Positions 1 through 7,510 of a stretch of DNA of 16,066 nt are shown one piece after another. The translations under genes were made by a program, and so were the position numbers. The stretch is from CAZNYG01 sp964577205. GTDB lineage: Bacteria > Elusimicrobiota > Endomicrobiia > Endomicrobiales > CAIRNS01. The notes under the pieces are model-generated. The model searched no databases and was not told the origin of the DNA. It saw only the letters and a program-made list of their open reading frames with translations. The stretch lies in contig CAZNYG010000048.1 in assembly GCA_964577205.1 (NCBI GenBank), positions 1 through 16,066 on the forward strand. Reading direction: 5' to 3'. Position 1 is the stretch's first letter, and each line of letters starts with the position of its first letter.

Positions 1-1142
1 TCAATGTTGATGCCGTTCCTGGCAAGCGTGCTGAACATCGTAGCCGCGACGCCCGGATGGCTCTTCATGCCCACGCCGATAATGGAGACCTTTGCCACCT
101 TGTCGTCGCAGATGACAGCCCCGGCGTCGACATCCTTCCGGTATTTTTCGATGATAGCCTGGGTCTTTTTAAGGTCGGCGCTGTTCACGGTAAAGGATAT
201 ATCGTTCATCTTGTCCACGGCCTGCGACTGGATGATCATGTCGATGTTCACGGCATTTTTTGCCAGCTCGGTGAACAGGCGGGCCGCGATGCCGGGCCGG
301 TCCGGAACGTCGGTGATCGAGATCTTTGCCTGGTTCTTATCAAAGGTGACTGCGGAAACTACGACTTCTTCCATCGAAGACCTCCGGGAACGAAGGAACT
401 TTGCGACCTTTTCCTCGCTCGTGATAATAGTGCCGTTATTATGCGTGAAAGTCGAACGGACGTGAATGTCCACTCCGAATTTTTTCCCGACCTCGATACT
501 GCGCGCCTGCATGACCTGCGCGCCGGTGCCGGCCATTTCCAGCATTTCTTCATACGACAGATAATCGATCTTCGTCGCATCTTTTACCAGGCGGGGATCG
601 GTCGTATAGACGCCGTCCACGTCCGTGTAGATCTCGCAGCTGCCCGCCTTAAGCGATGCCGCCAGCGCCACCGCGGTCAGGTCCGATCCGCCGCGCCCGA
701 GCGTGGCGATATCCTCGTTCGGATTGATCCCCTGGAATCCCGCCACCACGACGATGCGCTTTTTTCTCAGTTCGCGGTCTATCTTGGTGGGAATAATTCG
801 CGTTATGCGAGCCCGCGTGTGCGAAGTATCGGCGAAAATGCCCGCCTGAGGGCCGGTCAGTGAAATAGCGTCTTCGCCCTGCGCTTTAATAGCCATGCAC
901 AGCAGCGCGATCGAAACCTGTTCGCCGGTCGCCAGAAGCATGTCCATTTCGCGGTCGTCGGGATCGTTCGTTACGCCTTCGCACATGGCGATAAGGTCGT
1001 CCGTCATGTCGCCCGGGGCGGAAACCACGACAATAACACGGTTCCCTCCGCGTTTCTTTTCAATGACACGTCCGGCCACGCATTTTATTTTTTCCGCGTC
1101 AGCAACCGATGACCCGCCAAACTTCATGACGACCAGTGCCAT
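1..1142 (-). CDS. lysC: Aspartate kinase (aspartokinase), 3' end cut by window edge
   Basis: It phosphorylates L-aspartate with ATP, the first committed step to lysine, threonine, methionine and diaminopimelate, in the cytoplasm. The frame opens at ATG 1142 with KFGGSSV at residues 7-13, the signature of the amino-acid kinase fold, and continues with GRGGSDLTA and YTDVDGVYTTDPR kinase motifs. Two ACT regulatory domains follow from about residue 257 (DVPDRPGIAARLF, then VGMKSHPGVAATMF). The frame is still open at base 1 after about 380 codons, so roughly 25-30 residues are missing compared with the usual 405-410. The start has a good AAGGAG Shine-Dalgarno 7 bases upstream. It lies downstream of thrB, 115 bases away, which fits a threonine or aspartate-family operon. 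The ACT pair implies feedback inhibition by lysine and/or threonine. No lysine riboswitch is visible in the short gap. A second internal start is described separately. Confidence 0.96.
   Translation of the reverse strand, partial: MALVVMKFGGSSVADAEKIKCVAGRVIEKKRGGNRVIVVVSAPGDMTDDLIAMCEGVTNDPDDREMDMLLATGEQVSIALLCMAIKAQGEDAISLTGPQAGIFADTSHTRARITRIIPTKIDRELRKKRIVVVAGFQGINPNEDIATLGRGGSDLTAVALAASLKAGSCEIYTDVDGVYTTDPRLVKDATKIDYLSYEEMLEMAGTGAQVMQARSIEVGKKFGVDIHVRSTFTHNNGTIITSEEKVAKFLRSRRSSMEEVVVSAVTFDKNQAKISITDVPDRPGIAARLFTELAKNAVNIDMIIQSQAVDKMNDISFTVNSADLKKTQAIIEKYRKDVDAGAVICDDKVAKVSIIGVGMKSHPGVAATMFSTLARNGINI
372..385 (-). promoter_or_regulatory. Internal ribosome binding site and start codon in lysC (probable beta subunit start)
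   Basis: On the minus strand GGAGG (plus 381-385) is followed after 6 bases by ATG (374-372), in frame with lysC as codon 257. The encoded peptide begins MEEVVVSAVTFDKNQAK, exactly at the catalytic/ACT boundary. In Bacillus subtilis and Corynebacterium glutamicum lysC an equivalent in-frame start yields the beta subunit of an alpha2beta2 aspartokinase. The site and its position are seen in the sequence; the use as a start is inferred by analogy. Confidence 0.75.
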
Positions 1143-1154
1143 AGGAGTACTCCT
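1143..1154 (-). promoter_or_regulatory. Palindromic Shine-Dalgarno of lysC
   Basis: The 12-base perfect palindrome AGGAGTACTCCT directly precedes the lysC ATG. It contains the Shine-Dalgarno AGGAG and its own complement CTCCT, so the mRNA could form a four-pair stem with a GTAC loop that hides the ribosome site. The sequence is certain; any regulatory effect is inferred. Confidence 0.4.
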
Positions 1155-1163
1155 TGATATATT

Positions 1164-1319
1164 AGCTTTCAGCAGTCAGCAGAGACAACAACAAAGTCAA
1201 CGACGACCCTGGACGATAGATGCAGGATGCAGGGCCAAAAGCAACGGCAAAGACTGTTTATAACGACGCAATCCTTATACCTTTGCTGAAAGCTGAATGC
1301 TGGCGGCTGACTGCTCGCC
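1164..1319. repeat. Inverted heptamer repeat, unit GCTGANN, between lysC and thrB
   Basis: Plus 1285-1319 holds five back-to-back 7-mers that all start GCT: GCTGAAA, GCTGAAT, GCTGGCG, GCTGACT, GCTCGCC. An opposite arm at 1164-1184 reads AGCTTTC, AGCAGTC, AGCAGAG, whose complement gives GCTGACT and GCTGAAA again. The arms are about 100 bases apart and could pair. The long arm lies inside the 3' end of thrB and encodes its last residues. The same unit recurs after aroQ (9569-9596). Confidence 0.8.
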
Positions 1320-2247
1320 CTTGTGCTATTCTCGCTCCGCGCGTGTCGAAATCGAGGACGTACGCGGTGCCGTTGATGCCGCGCTTTTTCCAGGCGGCCC
1401 GCATGGCGCGCGCGACGCGTCCGGCTTTTGCGGCAGGCACGAACGCGATCAGCGAAGGCCCCGACCCGGAGACCGCCGCGCTGTACGCGCCCGATGCCAG
1501 CGCGGCTTTGAATACAGCGCGCATGCCGGGGATGAGCGGTTCCCTGAACGGTTGATGCAGGCAGTCCTCCATCCCTTTCCCGAGCAGATGGTACTGCTTC
1601 GTTCCCAGCGCCGCCAGCAGCAGCGCCAGGCGCGAAGAATTGAAGACCATATCGGCGATGGACAGGCGCTTCGGCAGCACTTTTCGCGCCTGCTCGGTCG
1701 GCAGTTCGAAATCCGGGTTCACCACCACCGCCTTCATTTTCGGGGCGGCAAGCTTTATATAGGTTACTTCCCCGTTATCCCGCAGGGAGACGCACAAACC
1801 TCCGACCATGGCCGGGACGATGTTGTCCGGATGGCCCTCGAGAGAGACTCCCGTGTTGAGCGCTTCCTCCGGAGAAAGAGGATATCCGCATAACGCGTTC
1901 GCGGCCAGTATGCCGCCCAGGCGCGCCGCGGCGCTTGAACCCAGGCCCGACGTAAGCGGGATATGGTTTATCAAACGTATATGGAGCGTGGAAAGCGAAT
2001 ACTTTCCCCGTTCCCGCGCGGAGAGGCGGCCAAAGACCTTCTCCATGGCTTTCCAGACGATGTTCCGCTCATCCGCGGGGATGGAACCCCGCCCGGCGCC
2101 TTCTATCGTTATGCCAGCGGTGTCCGCCGTTCCCGCGCGGGACACCTGTATCTCGTTATAAAGTTTCAGCGCGATGCCGAGCACGTCGAAACCGGGCCCG
2201 AGATTCGCGCTTGTCGCCGGAACTTTTATGCGGACGCTTTTTTTCAT
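1258..2247 (-). CDS. thrB: Homoserine kinase (GHMP family)
   Basis: It phosphorylates homoserine with ATP, giving O-phosphohomoserine for threonine synthase. The 329-residue product has the three GHMP-kinase motifs: PATSANLGPGFDVLG (10-24), LTSGLGSSAAA (98-108, the ATP phosphate loop) and VSGSGPSLIAF (259-269). The usual family core would end near residue 308 (VLDFDTRGARI). About 20 further residues (from around 310) read straight through the heptamer repeat arm at 1285-1319 and look like acquired sequence. The start ATG at 2247 is immediately followed by the family beginning (VRIKVPATSANLGPGF); the ribosome site is weak. It lies between thiC (upstream) and lysC (downstream). Threonine synthase and homoserine dehydrogenase are not in view. 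Confidence 0.95.
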   Translation of the reverse strand: MKKSVRIKVPATSANLGPGFDVLGIALKLYNEIQVSRAGTADTAGITIEGAGRGSIPADERNIVWKAMEKVFGRLSARERGKYSLSTLHIRLINHIPLTSGLGSSAAARLGGILAANALCGYPLSPEEALNTGVSLEGHPDNIVPAMVGGLCVSLRDNGEVTYIKLAAPKMKAVVVNPDFELPTEQARKVLPKRLSIADMVFNSSRLALLLAALGTKQYHLLGKGMEDCLHQPFREPLIPGMRAVFKAALASGAYSAAVSGSGPSLIAFVPAAKAGRVARAMRAAWKKRGINGTAYVLDFDTRGARIAQGRAVSRQHSAFSKGIRIASL

Positions 2248-2322
2248 TGCAGTTATCTTTGGCTGCTTGCTTCCTTGTTGTGGCTTTGGCCCTTCTGCAA
2301 TTTGCCGTGTTGCCTGCTGTTT

Positions 2323-2357
2323 CCAATTTTCAATTTGCGATTTGAAATTTGCGATGC
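2323..2357. repeat. Heptamer repeat, unit NNAATTT, downstream of thiC
   Basis: Five consecutive 7-mers read CCAATTT, TCAATTT, GCGATTT, GAAATTT, GCGATGC, ending two bases before the thiC stop codon. The period is exactly seven. The GC-rich 2248-2322 part of the gap has no clear matching arm, and I see no other feature in it. Confidence 0.65.
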
Positions 2358-2359
2358 CT

Positions 2360-3625
2360 TTATTCGTCTTTCATCGCGCAGAACTGGGCGCACATGGCGC
2401 AGACGCCGCTGTCCCGCGGAGGCATTTTGGCGCGTTCGGCACGGAATTTTTCCGGATCGATGACCAGCCCCTGCTGCTGTTCCCAGTCCCGGGCTTTGCG
2501 CCAGTGTGAAAGCTCGTCGTCCCACGCGCGCGCGCCCGGGATACCTTTGACGATGTCAGCGGCATGGCCCGCGATGCGGCTCGCGATGATGCCGTCGTAG
2601 ACGTCTTTCGCGTCCGGCAGCCGCAGATGCTCCGCCGGGGTGACATAACAGAGAAAATCCACGCCCGCGGAAGCCGCGATCGCGCCGCCTATGGCGCCGG
2701 TTATATGGTCGTAACCGGGCGCGATATCCGTCACAAGAGGCCCGAGGAAATACAGAGGTGCGCCATGCCCGAGACGGCGTGCCAGCGTTACGTTGGGCTG
2801 TATCTGATCGAGCGGCATGTGGCCCGGGCCTTCTATCATGACCTGGACGCCGGCGGCGCGTGCGCGCAGCACCAGCTCGCCCAGCACGGACAGTTCAGCC
2901 AGCTGCGCGCCGTCCGAAGCGTCGGCAAGGCAGCCGGGCCGGAAGCCGTCGCCAAGGCTGAGCGTTACGTCGTACTCGCGCGCAATATCCAGCAAACGGT
3001 CATATTGTTCATACAAAGGATTTTCTTTATCGTTGGCCTTTATCCATTTAACCAGGAACGATCCGCCGCGGCTGACGACGCCAACCCGTCGGTTCTGCCG
3101 GTCCAGGACGGCCACTGTTTCGCGGGTGATACCGCAATGCAGCGTCATGAAATCCACGCCCTGTTCCGCCTGTCCGCGGATCACGGAGAACATAAGCTCC
3201 GGGTCCATCCGGGATATTTTCTTACCGCGGGATACCGTCTCGCACGCCACCTCGTAAAGCGGGACCGTGCCGACGGGGACCGGGCAGTCTTTAAGGATCA
3301 TTTCACGTATGTCGGTAAGGTTGCCGCCGGTCGAAAGGTCCATGACGGCGTCGGCGCCGGCTTTGACGCAGGCGTCAAGCTTGGACTTTTCTTCATCGAC
3401 CGAAATATGGTCGGGAGAGGTGCCGATGTTCGCGTTCACCTTCGTTTTAAGGCCGCGGCCGATACCGACGATCCTTTTCAAGTCCCGGTTCCGGTTCTTC
3501 GGGACGACGATGGTCCCGTCCAGAAGGCCGGAACGGACGGCGTCCTGGCTCACGTGTTCCGCGTCCGCCACTATCTTTATCGTGTCCGATATCCTGTTGC
3601 TGCGCAGCGTTTCTATAAGGGTCAT
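2360..3625 (-). CDS. thiC: Phosphomethylpyrimidine synthase ThiC, short form
   Basis: This radical-SAM enzyme rearranges aminoimidazole ribotide into HMP-phosphate, the pyrimidine half of thiamine. The 421-residue product shows EGPGHMPLDQIQ, GPLVTDIAPGYDHITGAIGG and CYVTPAEHLRLP, all ThiC hallmarks, and ends with the Fe-S cluster cysteines C409, C412 and C416. It lacks the N-terminal domain of the 600-residue proteobacterial form. The cluster motif is CX2CX3C, one residue shorter than the CX2CX4C of E. coli ThiC. The start ATG 3625 overlaps the thiE stop by four bases (ATGA), so the two are probably translationally coupled. No TPP riboswitch (no CTGAGA core) is visible upstream in the thiD2-thiE-thiC block. 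The gene is followed by a heptamer repeat and thrB. Confidence 0.96.
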   Translation of the reverse strand: MTLIETLRSNRISDTIKIVADAEHVSQDAVRSGLLDGTIVVPKNRNRDLKRIVGIGRGLKTKVNANIGTSPDHISVDEEKSKLDACVKAGADAVMDLSTGGNLTDIREMILKDCPVPVGTVPLYEVACETVSRGKKISRMDPELMFSVIRGQAEQGVDFMTLHCGITRETVAVLDRQNRRVGVVSRGGSFLVKWIKANDKENPLYEQYDRLLDIAREYDVTLSLGDGFRPGCLADASDGAQLAELSVLGELVLRARAAGVQVMIEGPGHMPLDQIQPNVTLARRLGHGAPLYFLGPLVTDIAPGYDHITGAIGGAIAASAGVDFLCYVTPAEHLRLPDAKDVYDGIIASRIAGHAADIVKGIPGARAWDDELSHWRKARDWEQQQGLVIDPEKFRAERAKMPPRDSGVCAMCAQFCAMKDE

Positions 3626-4257
3626 TGGATGCCTTTTTCCTGAATGCCGTTTATTTTTTCCTTCATCGCCTTTACCGCCGCCCGAATGTCCGGCGCGCCC
3701 ATGATGGCGTGCATCGCAAGGACGCCGTCGGCTCCGGTGGAGACCGCTTCACCCACATTTTCCAGTGTAATACCGCCCGCCGCTATCAGCGGGACCTTGA
3801 CGCGCTTTTTTACAAGGCGGATAATGTCCACGCCATGCGGCGGAGCCGCAACATCCTGTCCCGCCGGAGAATAGATCGGCCCGAGAACCACCATGTCCGC
3901 GCCTTCCTGCGCGGCGGAGGTCGCGTGGCCGAACGAGAAAGCGGAAACCACGATCAGTTTGCCGGGGCCGGTAGCCTGGCGCGCCCATTCGATGGGAATA
4001 TCGTCCGGTTCCAGATGGACGCCGTCGGCGTTCAAAGCGAAAGCCAGGTCCGGCCGGCCGGCGACCAGGAACTGTACCCGGTGTTTGCGGCAAATATCCT
4101 TGAGCGCCGCGCCCTGTGCGAGTATCGCTTTAGGCGAGAGGCCCGGATCTTTGAACAGGATCGCGTCAACGCCGCCCTCGCAGGCCTGTTCCACCTGGTC
4201 TTCATAGCTCAGGTTCGCGTGCGGCATGGTGACAGTGTAAAGACGTATCTTTGGCAT
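3622..4257 (-). CDS. thiE: Thiamine phosphate synthase-like protein (ThiE/TenI family, divergent active site)
   Basis: ThiE joins HMP-PP and thiazole phosphate into thiamine phosphate. The 211-residue TIM-barrel is recognisable from NADGVHL (76-82), GADMVVLGPIYS (119-130), AAGGITLENV (159-168) and GADGVLAM (175-182). Many residues that bind substrate in canonical ThiE appear changed. The QxRxK pyrophosphate site reads LFKDP (34-38), the Asn-Asp pair that contacts HMP-PP and Mg reads Ala66-Gly67, TxTK reads PAGQ (131-134), and the final Val-Ser reads Met182-His183. Asp86, Ser105 and the phosphate-binding glycines remain. The Ala-Gly pair recalls TenI (thiazole tautomerase), but TenI's catalytic His is also absent. 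The neighbours thiD2 and thiC argue for a thiamine role. The family is clear; the exact reaction is uncertain. No Shine-Dalgarno is obvious before ATG 4257. Confidence 0.8.
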   Translation of the reverse strand: MPKIRLYTVTMPHANLSYEDQVEQACEGGVDAILFKDPGLSPKAILAQGAALKDICRKHRVQFLVAGRPDLAFALNADGVHLEPDDIPIEWARQATGPGKLIVVSAFSFGHATSAAQEGADMVVLGPIYSPAGQDVAAPPHGVDIIRLVKKRVKVPLIAAGGITLENVGEAVSTGADGVLAMHAIMGAPDIRAAVKAMKEKINGIQEKGIQ

Positions 4258-4275
4258 AAATTATAAAGGCAATTA

Positions 4276-4425
4276 AAAGTGTAAAGTGTAAAGTGTAAAA
4301 TGAAAAACAAGCGACAACAGCATGATTATTGATATCTTGCATACACGAAAAAAACAGACAATCAAACCAACTATTCAGTCGTTTTGTCGTTCATTTTACA
4401 CTTTTCATTTTACATTTTTCGTTGC
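4276..4425. repeat. Inverted heptamer repeat, unit AAAGTGT / TCATTTT, between thiE and thiD2
   Basis: The left arm has three perfect copies of AAAGTGT (4276-4296) followed by AAAATGA and a short AAACAAGCGACAACA stretch. The right arm (4381-4425) contains the complement as the 7-mers TCATTTT, ACACTTT, TCATTTT, ACATTTT, preceded by GTTTTGTCGT. The arms flank about 60 bases without a gene. They could form a long A/T-rich hairpin in RNA. The right arm forms the 3' end of thiD2. Confidence 0.85.
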
Positions 4426-4816
4426 TTCCGGCTATCATCTTCTTTTCCAGCGTATAGACGGCGTAGCGTATCTCCTTGAAGGAGGGGCCCGCGTCCGGCG
4501 CGATGAGCCGGGCGTATTCTTCAAGGACGCGCAGCGCTTCTTCGGCCCGGCGGAAGTTCGCTATGAGTACCGCTTCAAGGCTCTGCCGCCTGCCTTCCGG
4601 GATCGTCCTGCCGCCGTCTTTGAGCGAATCGCGTTCGCGCAGTATTTGCGGATACATCTCCCGGGTAATATCTGTTACGCGGTGGCGCAATCTGCGTATG
4701 GCCTGGTACTTCCGCGCGTCGCCGCCCACGTACCGCGCCGTATCCTCGATGACACGGAGCCCTTCGCGGCAGCGGTTGACGTTGGCGTCGATAACGCGCA
4801 GGATTGAATGATCCAT
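4391..4816 (-). CDS. Stand-alone ThiD2-type HMP-phosphate kinase
   Basis: ThiD2 (Pfam PF17792) is a compact all-helical domain that phosphorylates HMP-P to HMP-PP, replacing the ribokinase-like ThiD. It is often fused to the N-terminus of ThiE. The 141-residue product opens with the family hallmark RVIDANVNRCREGLRVIEDTARY (residues 7-29) and continues with LRHRVTDIT and a second helix pair with NFRRAEEALRVLEEYARL. Here it is a separate gene 133 bases before the thiE-like gene and two genes before thiC, supplying the middle step of the HMP branch. The Shine-Dalgarno GAGG lies 4 bases before ATG 4816. The last ~12 residues (GSNEKCKMKSVK) and the TGA stop are encoded by the heptamer repeat arm and are unlikely to be functional. 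The assignment comes from recognised motifs. Confidence 0.85.
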   Translation of the reverse strand: MDHSILRVIDANVNRCREGLRVIEDTARYVGGDARKYQAIRRLRHRVTDITREMYPQILRERDSLKDGGRTIPEGRRQSLEAVLIANFRRAEEALRVLEEYARLIAPDAGPSFKEIRYAVYTLEKKMIAGSNEKCKMKSVK

Positions 4817-4823
4817 GTGACCT

Positions 4824-4963
4824 CAAGTGAGTAAGCGAGTAAGTGAGTAGGTGAGTAAGGAACTTCAACAACGGAAAAGGCTTGCGATGTCGGAGTGATC
4901 TAATGAACGACGTTGACTCTGGCGTTCCTTACTCACTCACTTTCTTACTCACTTACTCACTTC
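4824..4963. repeat. Inverted octamer repeat, unit AAGTGAGT, between thiD2 and rfaE2
   Basis: The left arm has four octamers, AAGTGAGT, AAGCGAGT, AAGTGAGT and AGGTGAGT (4825-4856), followed by AAGGAAC. The right arm (4924-4963) is its near-complete reverse complement: GTTCCTT, then ACTCACTC, ACTTTCTT, ACTCACTT, ACTCACTT. The two 40-base arms match at most positions and flank a loop of about 60 bases that shows nothing gene-like. The right arm supplies the TGA stop codon of rfaE2. Confidence 0.9.
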
Positions 4964-5441
4964 AGCCTTTGCCGTATCTTTCCACGATCTTCTCAATGAG
5001 GTCCGTGGTGGAACGGCCTTTGATGAACGGGAAACGGATCACTTTTTTGACCGCGTCGCGGCCGACTATCTGGTCAACGGCGTAATCGCCGCCTTTCACA
5101 AGGATGTCGGGCCGGACAGCCGTGATCAGCTCCTTAGGAGTATCTTCGCCGAAGATAATGACATAGTCCACGGCTTCCAGCGCGGCGAGCAGAGCGGCGC
5201 GGTCTTTCTGGGGCACCAGCGGACGGTTCGGCCCTTTCAGGCGGCGGATCGAGGCGTCGGAATTGACCGCTACGACCAGCGCGTCGCCGAGGGAACGGGC
5301 CTTTTCAAACAAACGCACATGGCCCAGGTGCATGATATCAAAACAGCCGTTCGTAAAAACGACGCGTTTATGCTGCTTTTGTAAACGGGAAATGACGGCG
5401 CGGAGGGCGGCGCGTGACCGGACGACCTTATTTTTTTTCAC
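4962..5441 (-). CDS. rfaE2: D-glycero-beta-D-manno-heptose 1-phosphate adenylyltransferase (RfaE domain II type)
   Basis: It transfers AMP to heptose 1-phosphate, giving ADP-heptose for LPS inner core. The product has the cytidylyltransferase-like TNGCFDIMHLGH motif (residues 30-41, HxGH), VNSDASIRRLKG, LVKGGDY and a C-terminal GRSTTDLIEKI. I chose GTG 5441 over the ATG at 5546. GTG gives 159 residues, the usual size, and has GGAGG 9 bases upstream. The longer reading adds about 35 residues that merely overlap gmhA out of frame. Its first 14 bases overlap the end of gmhA, so coupling is likely. The kinase half (RfaE domain I / HldA) and GmhB are not in view. The stop codon falls in the octamer repeat. 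Confidence 0.93.
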   Translation of the reverse strand: MKKNKVVRSRAALRAVISRLQKQHKRVVFTNGCFDIMHLGHVRLFEKARSLGDALVVAVNSDASIRRLKGPNRPLVPQKDRAALLAALEAVDYVIIFGEDTPKELITAVRPDILVKGGDYAVDQIVGRDAVKKVIRFPFIKGRSTTDLIEKIVERYGKG

Positions 5442-6009
5442 CGAACAACGCCTCCTCCACCAGCCGGGAAATGATATGTACCGCCAGGATGTGGCATTCC
5501 TGTACCCGGGCAGTGACCGTTGACGGGGCGCAGAAGCATATGTCAACCAAAGACTTCAGCTTTCCTCCGCCGCCGCCGGTAAAACCGACTGTGACGGCCT
5601 TCAGGGCTTTTGCCTGTTCGATCGCTTTCAGCACGTTGGGCGAGTTGCCGCTGGTGGAAATGCCGATGGCCACGTCTTCCGGCGAGGCAAGGGCTTCGAC
5701 CTGGCGGCTGAAAACGTCTTCAAAACTGAAATCGTTGCCGATGGCGGTAAGTGAAGAGGTGTTGGTAGTGAGGGCCAGCGCGGGAAGGGCCGGACGGTTC
5801 TTTTCGAACCGGCAGACCAGCTCCGCTGCCAGATGCTGGGCGTCGGAGGCGGATCCCCCGTTGCCGAAAACCAGCACCTTGCGGCGCAACCGGTACGCAT
5901 TGATGACGGCGTGAGCGGCAGCGTCTATCGCCGCGACATGGCTGCCGGAAAGCAGCTGTTCCGCGGTCGAGATACTGTCGCGTATGAGTTGTTCGGTAGT
6001 CGTACTCAT
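5428..6009 (-). CDS. gmhA: Sedoheptulose 7-phosphate isomerase (phosphoheptose isomerase)
   Basis: It converts sedoheptulose 7-phosphate to D-glycero-D-manno-heptose 7-phosphate, the first step to ADP-heptose. The 193-residue SIS-domain protein has FGNGGSASDAQHLAAEL (48-64), ISTSGNSPNVLKA (117-129) and QECHILAVH (170-178). His59, Glu63, Gln170 and His178 match the zinc ligands of known GmhA. ATG 6009 is chosen because the family normally begins here; the longer reading to 6375 adds an arginine-rich stretch that is only the antisense-like shadow of accC in another frame. The stop of accC is 23 bases upstream, with no strong ribosome site. The gene ends in a run of eight A just before TAA, overlapping the rfaE2 start. 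Confidence 0.95.
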   Translation of the reverse strand: MSTTTEQLIRDSISTAEQLLSGSHVAAIDAAAHAVINAYRLRRKVLVFGNGGSASDAQHLAAELVCRFEKNRPALPALALTTNTSSLTAIGNDFSFEDVFSRQVEALASPEDVAIGISTSGNSPNVLKAIEQAKALKAVTVGFTGGGGGKLKSLVDICFCAPSTVTARVQECHILAVHIISRLVEEALFGEKK

Positions 6010-6032
6010 GGTAGTCGCGGGGACGGCAGCCG

Positions 6033-7385
<1,353 letters not shown>

Positions 7386-7403
7386 CGTTCTCTCCCAAGA
7401 TAC

Positions 7404-7459
7404 ATGGAACAAAAAGCATATTCCATTCATCTTGCTAAAGGGGAAACCAGTTTCCCCTT
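7404..7459. promoter_or_regulatory. Two hairpins in the accB-accC gap
   Basis: AAGGGGAAAC (7438-7447) and GTTTCCCCTT (7450-7459) form a 10-pair palindrome around a 2-base centre. ATGGAA (7404-7409) and TTCCAT (7421-7426) form a second stem with an 11-base loop. The second ends about 19 bases before the accC start codon. Neither is followed by a T-run in the minus direction, so they do not look like intrinsic terminators. They could be processing or stability elements that set the AccB:AccC ratio; this is inference. Confidence 0.5.
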
Positions 7460-7510
7460 AAACCCTTTCTTAAAAGATTTCAGATAAAAAACGTTAAAAA
7501 AACGGGCAAC

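Noticed and set aside
57..863. Long plus-strand open frames such as 57-863 and 2564-3643
   Set aside because: They lie opposite clear lysC and thiC genes, have arginine/histidine-rich composition and match no family; they are antisense shadows of GC-rich codons.
4259..4264. TATAAT just before thiE as a promoter -10 box
   Set aside because: It ends two bases before the start codon, so transcription would begin inside the gene, and no -35 is found at 16-18 bases.
4817..4961. TPP riboswitch upstream of thiD2-thiE-thiC
   Set aside because: The gap is filled by the octamer inverted repeat; no CTGAGA or other TPP aptamer core is visible here or in 4258-4390.
4276..4963. CRISPR array
   Set aside because: The repeats are 7-8 bases long and contiguous without spacers, unlike 23-47-base CRISPR repeats, and no cas genes are near.
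5442..5546. Extension of the heptose adenylyltransferase to ATG 5546
   Set aside because: The added residues are the gmhA sequence read in another frame. GTG 5441 has a GGAGG site and gives the usual protein length.
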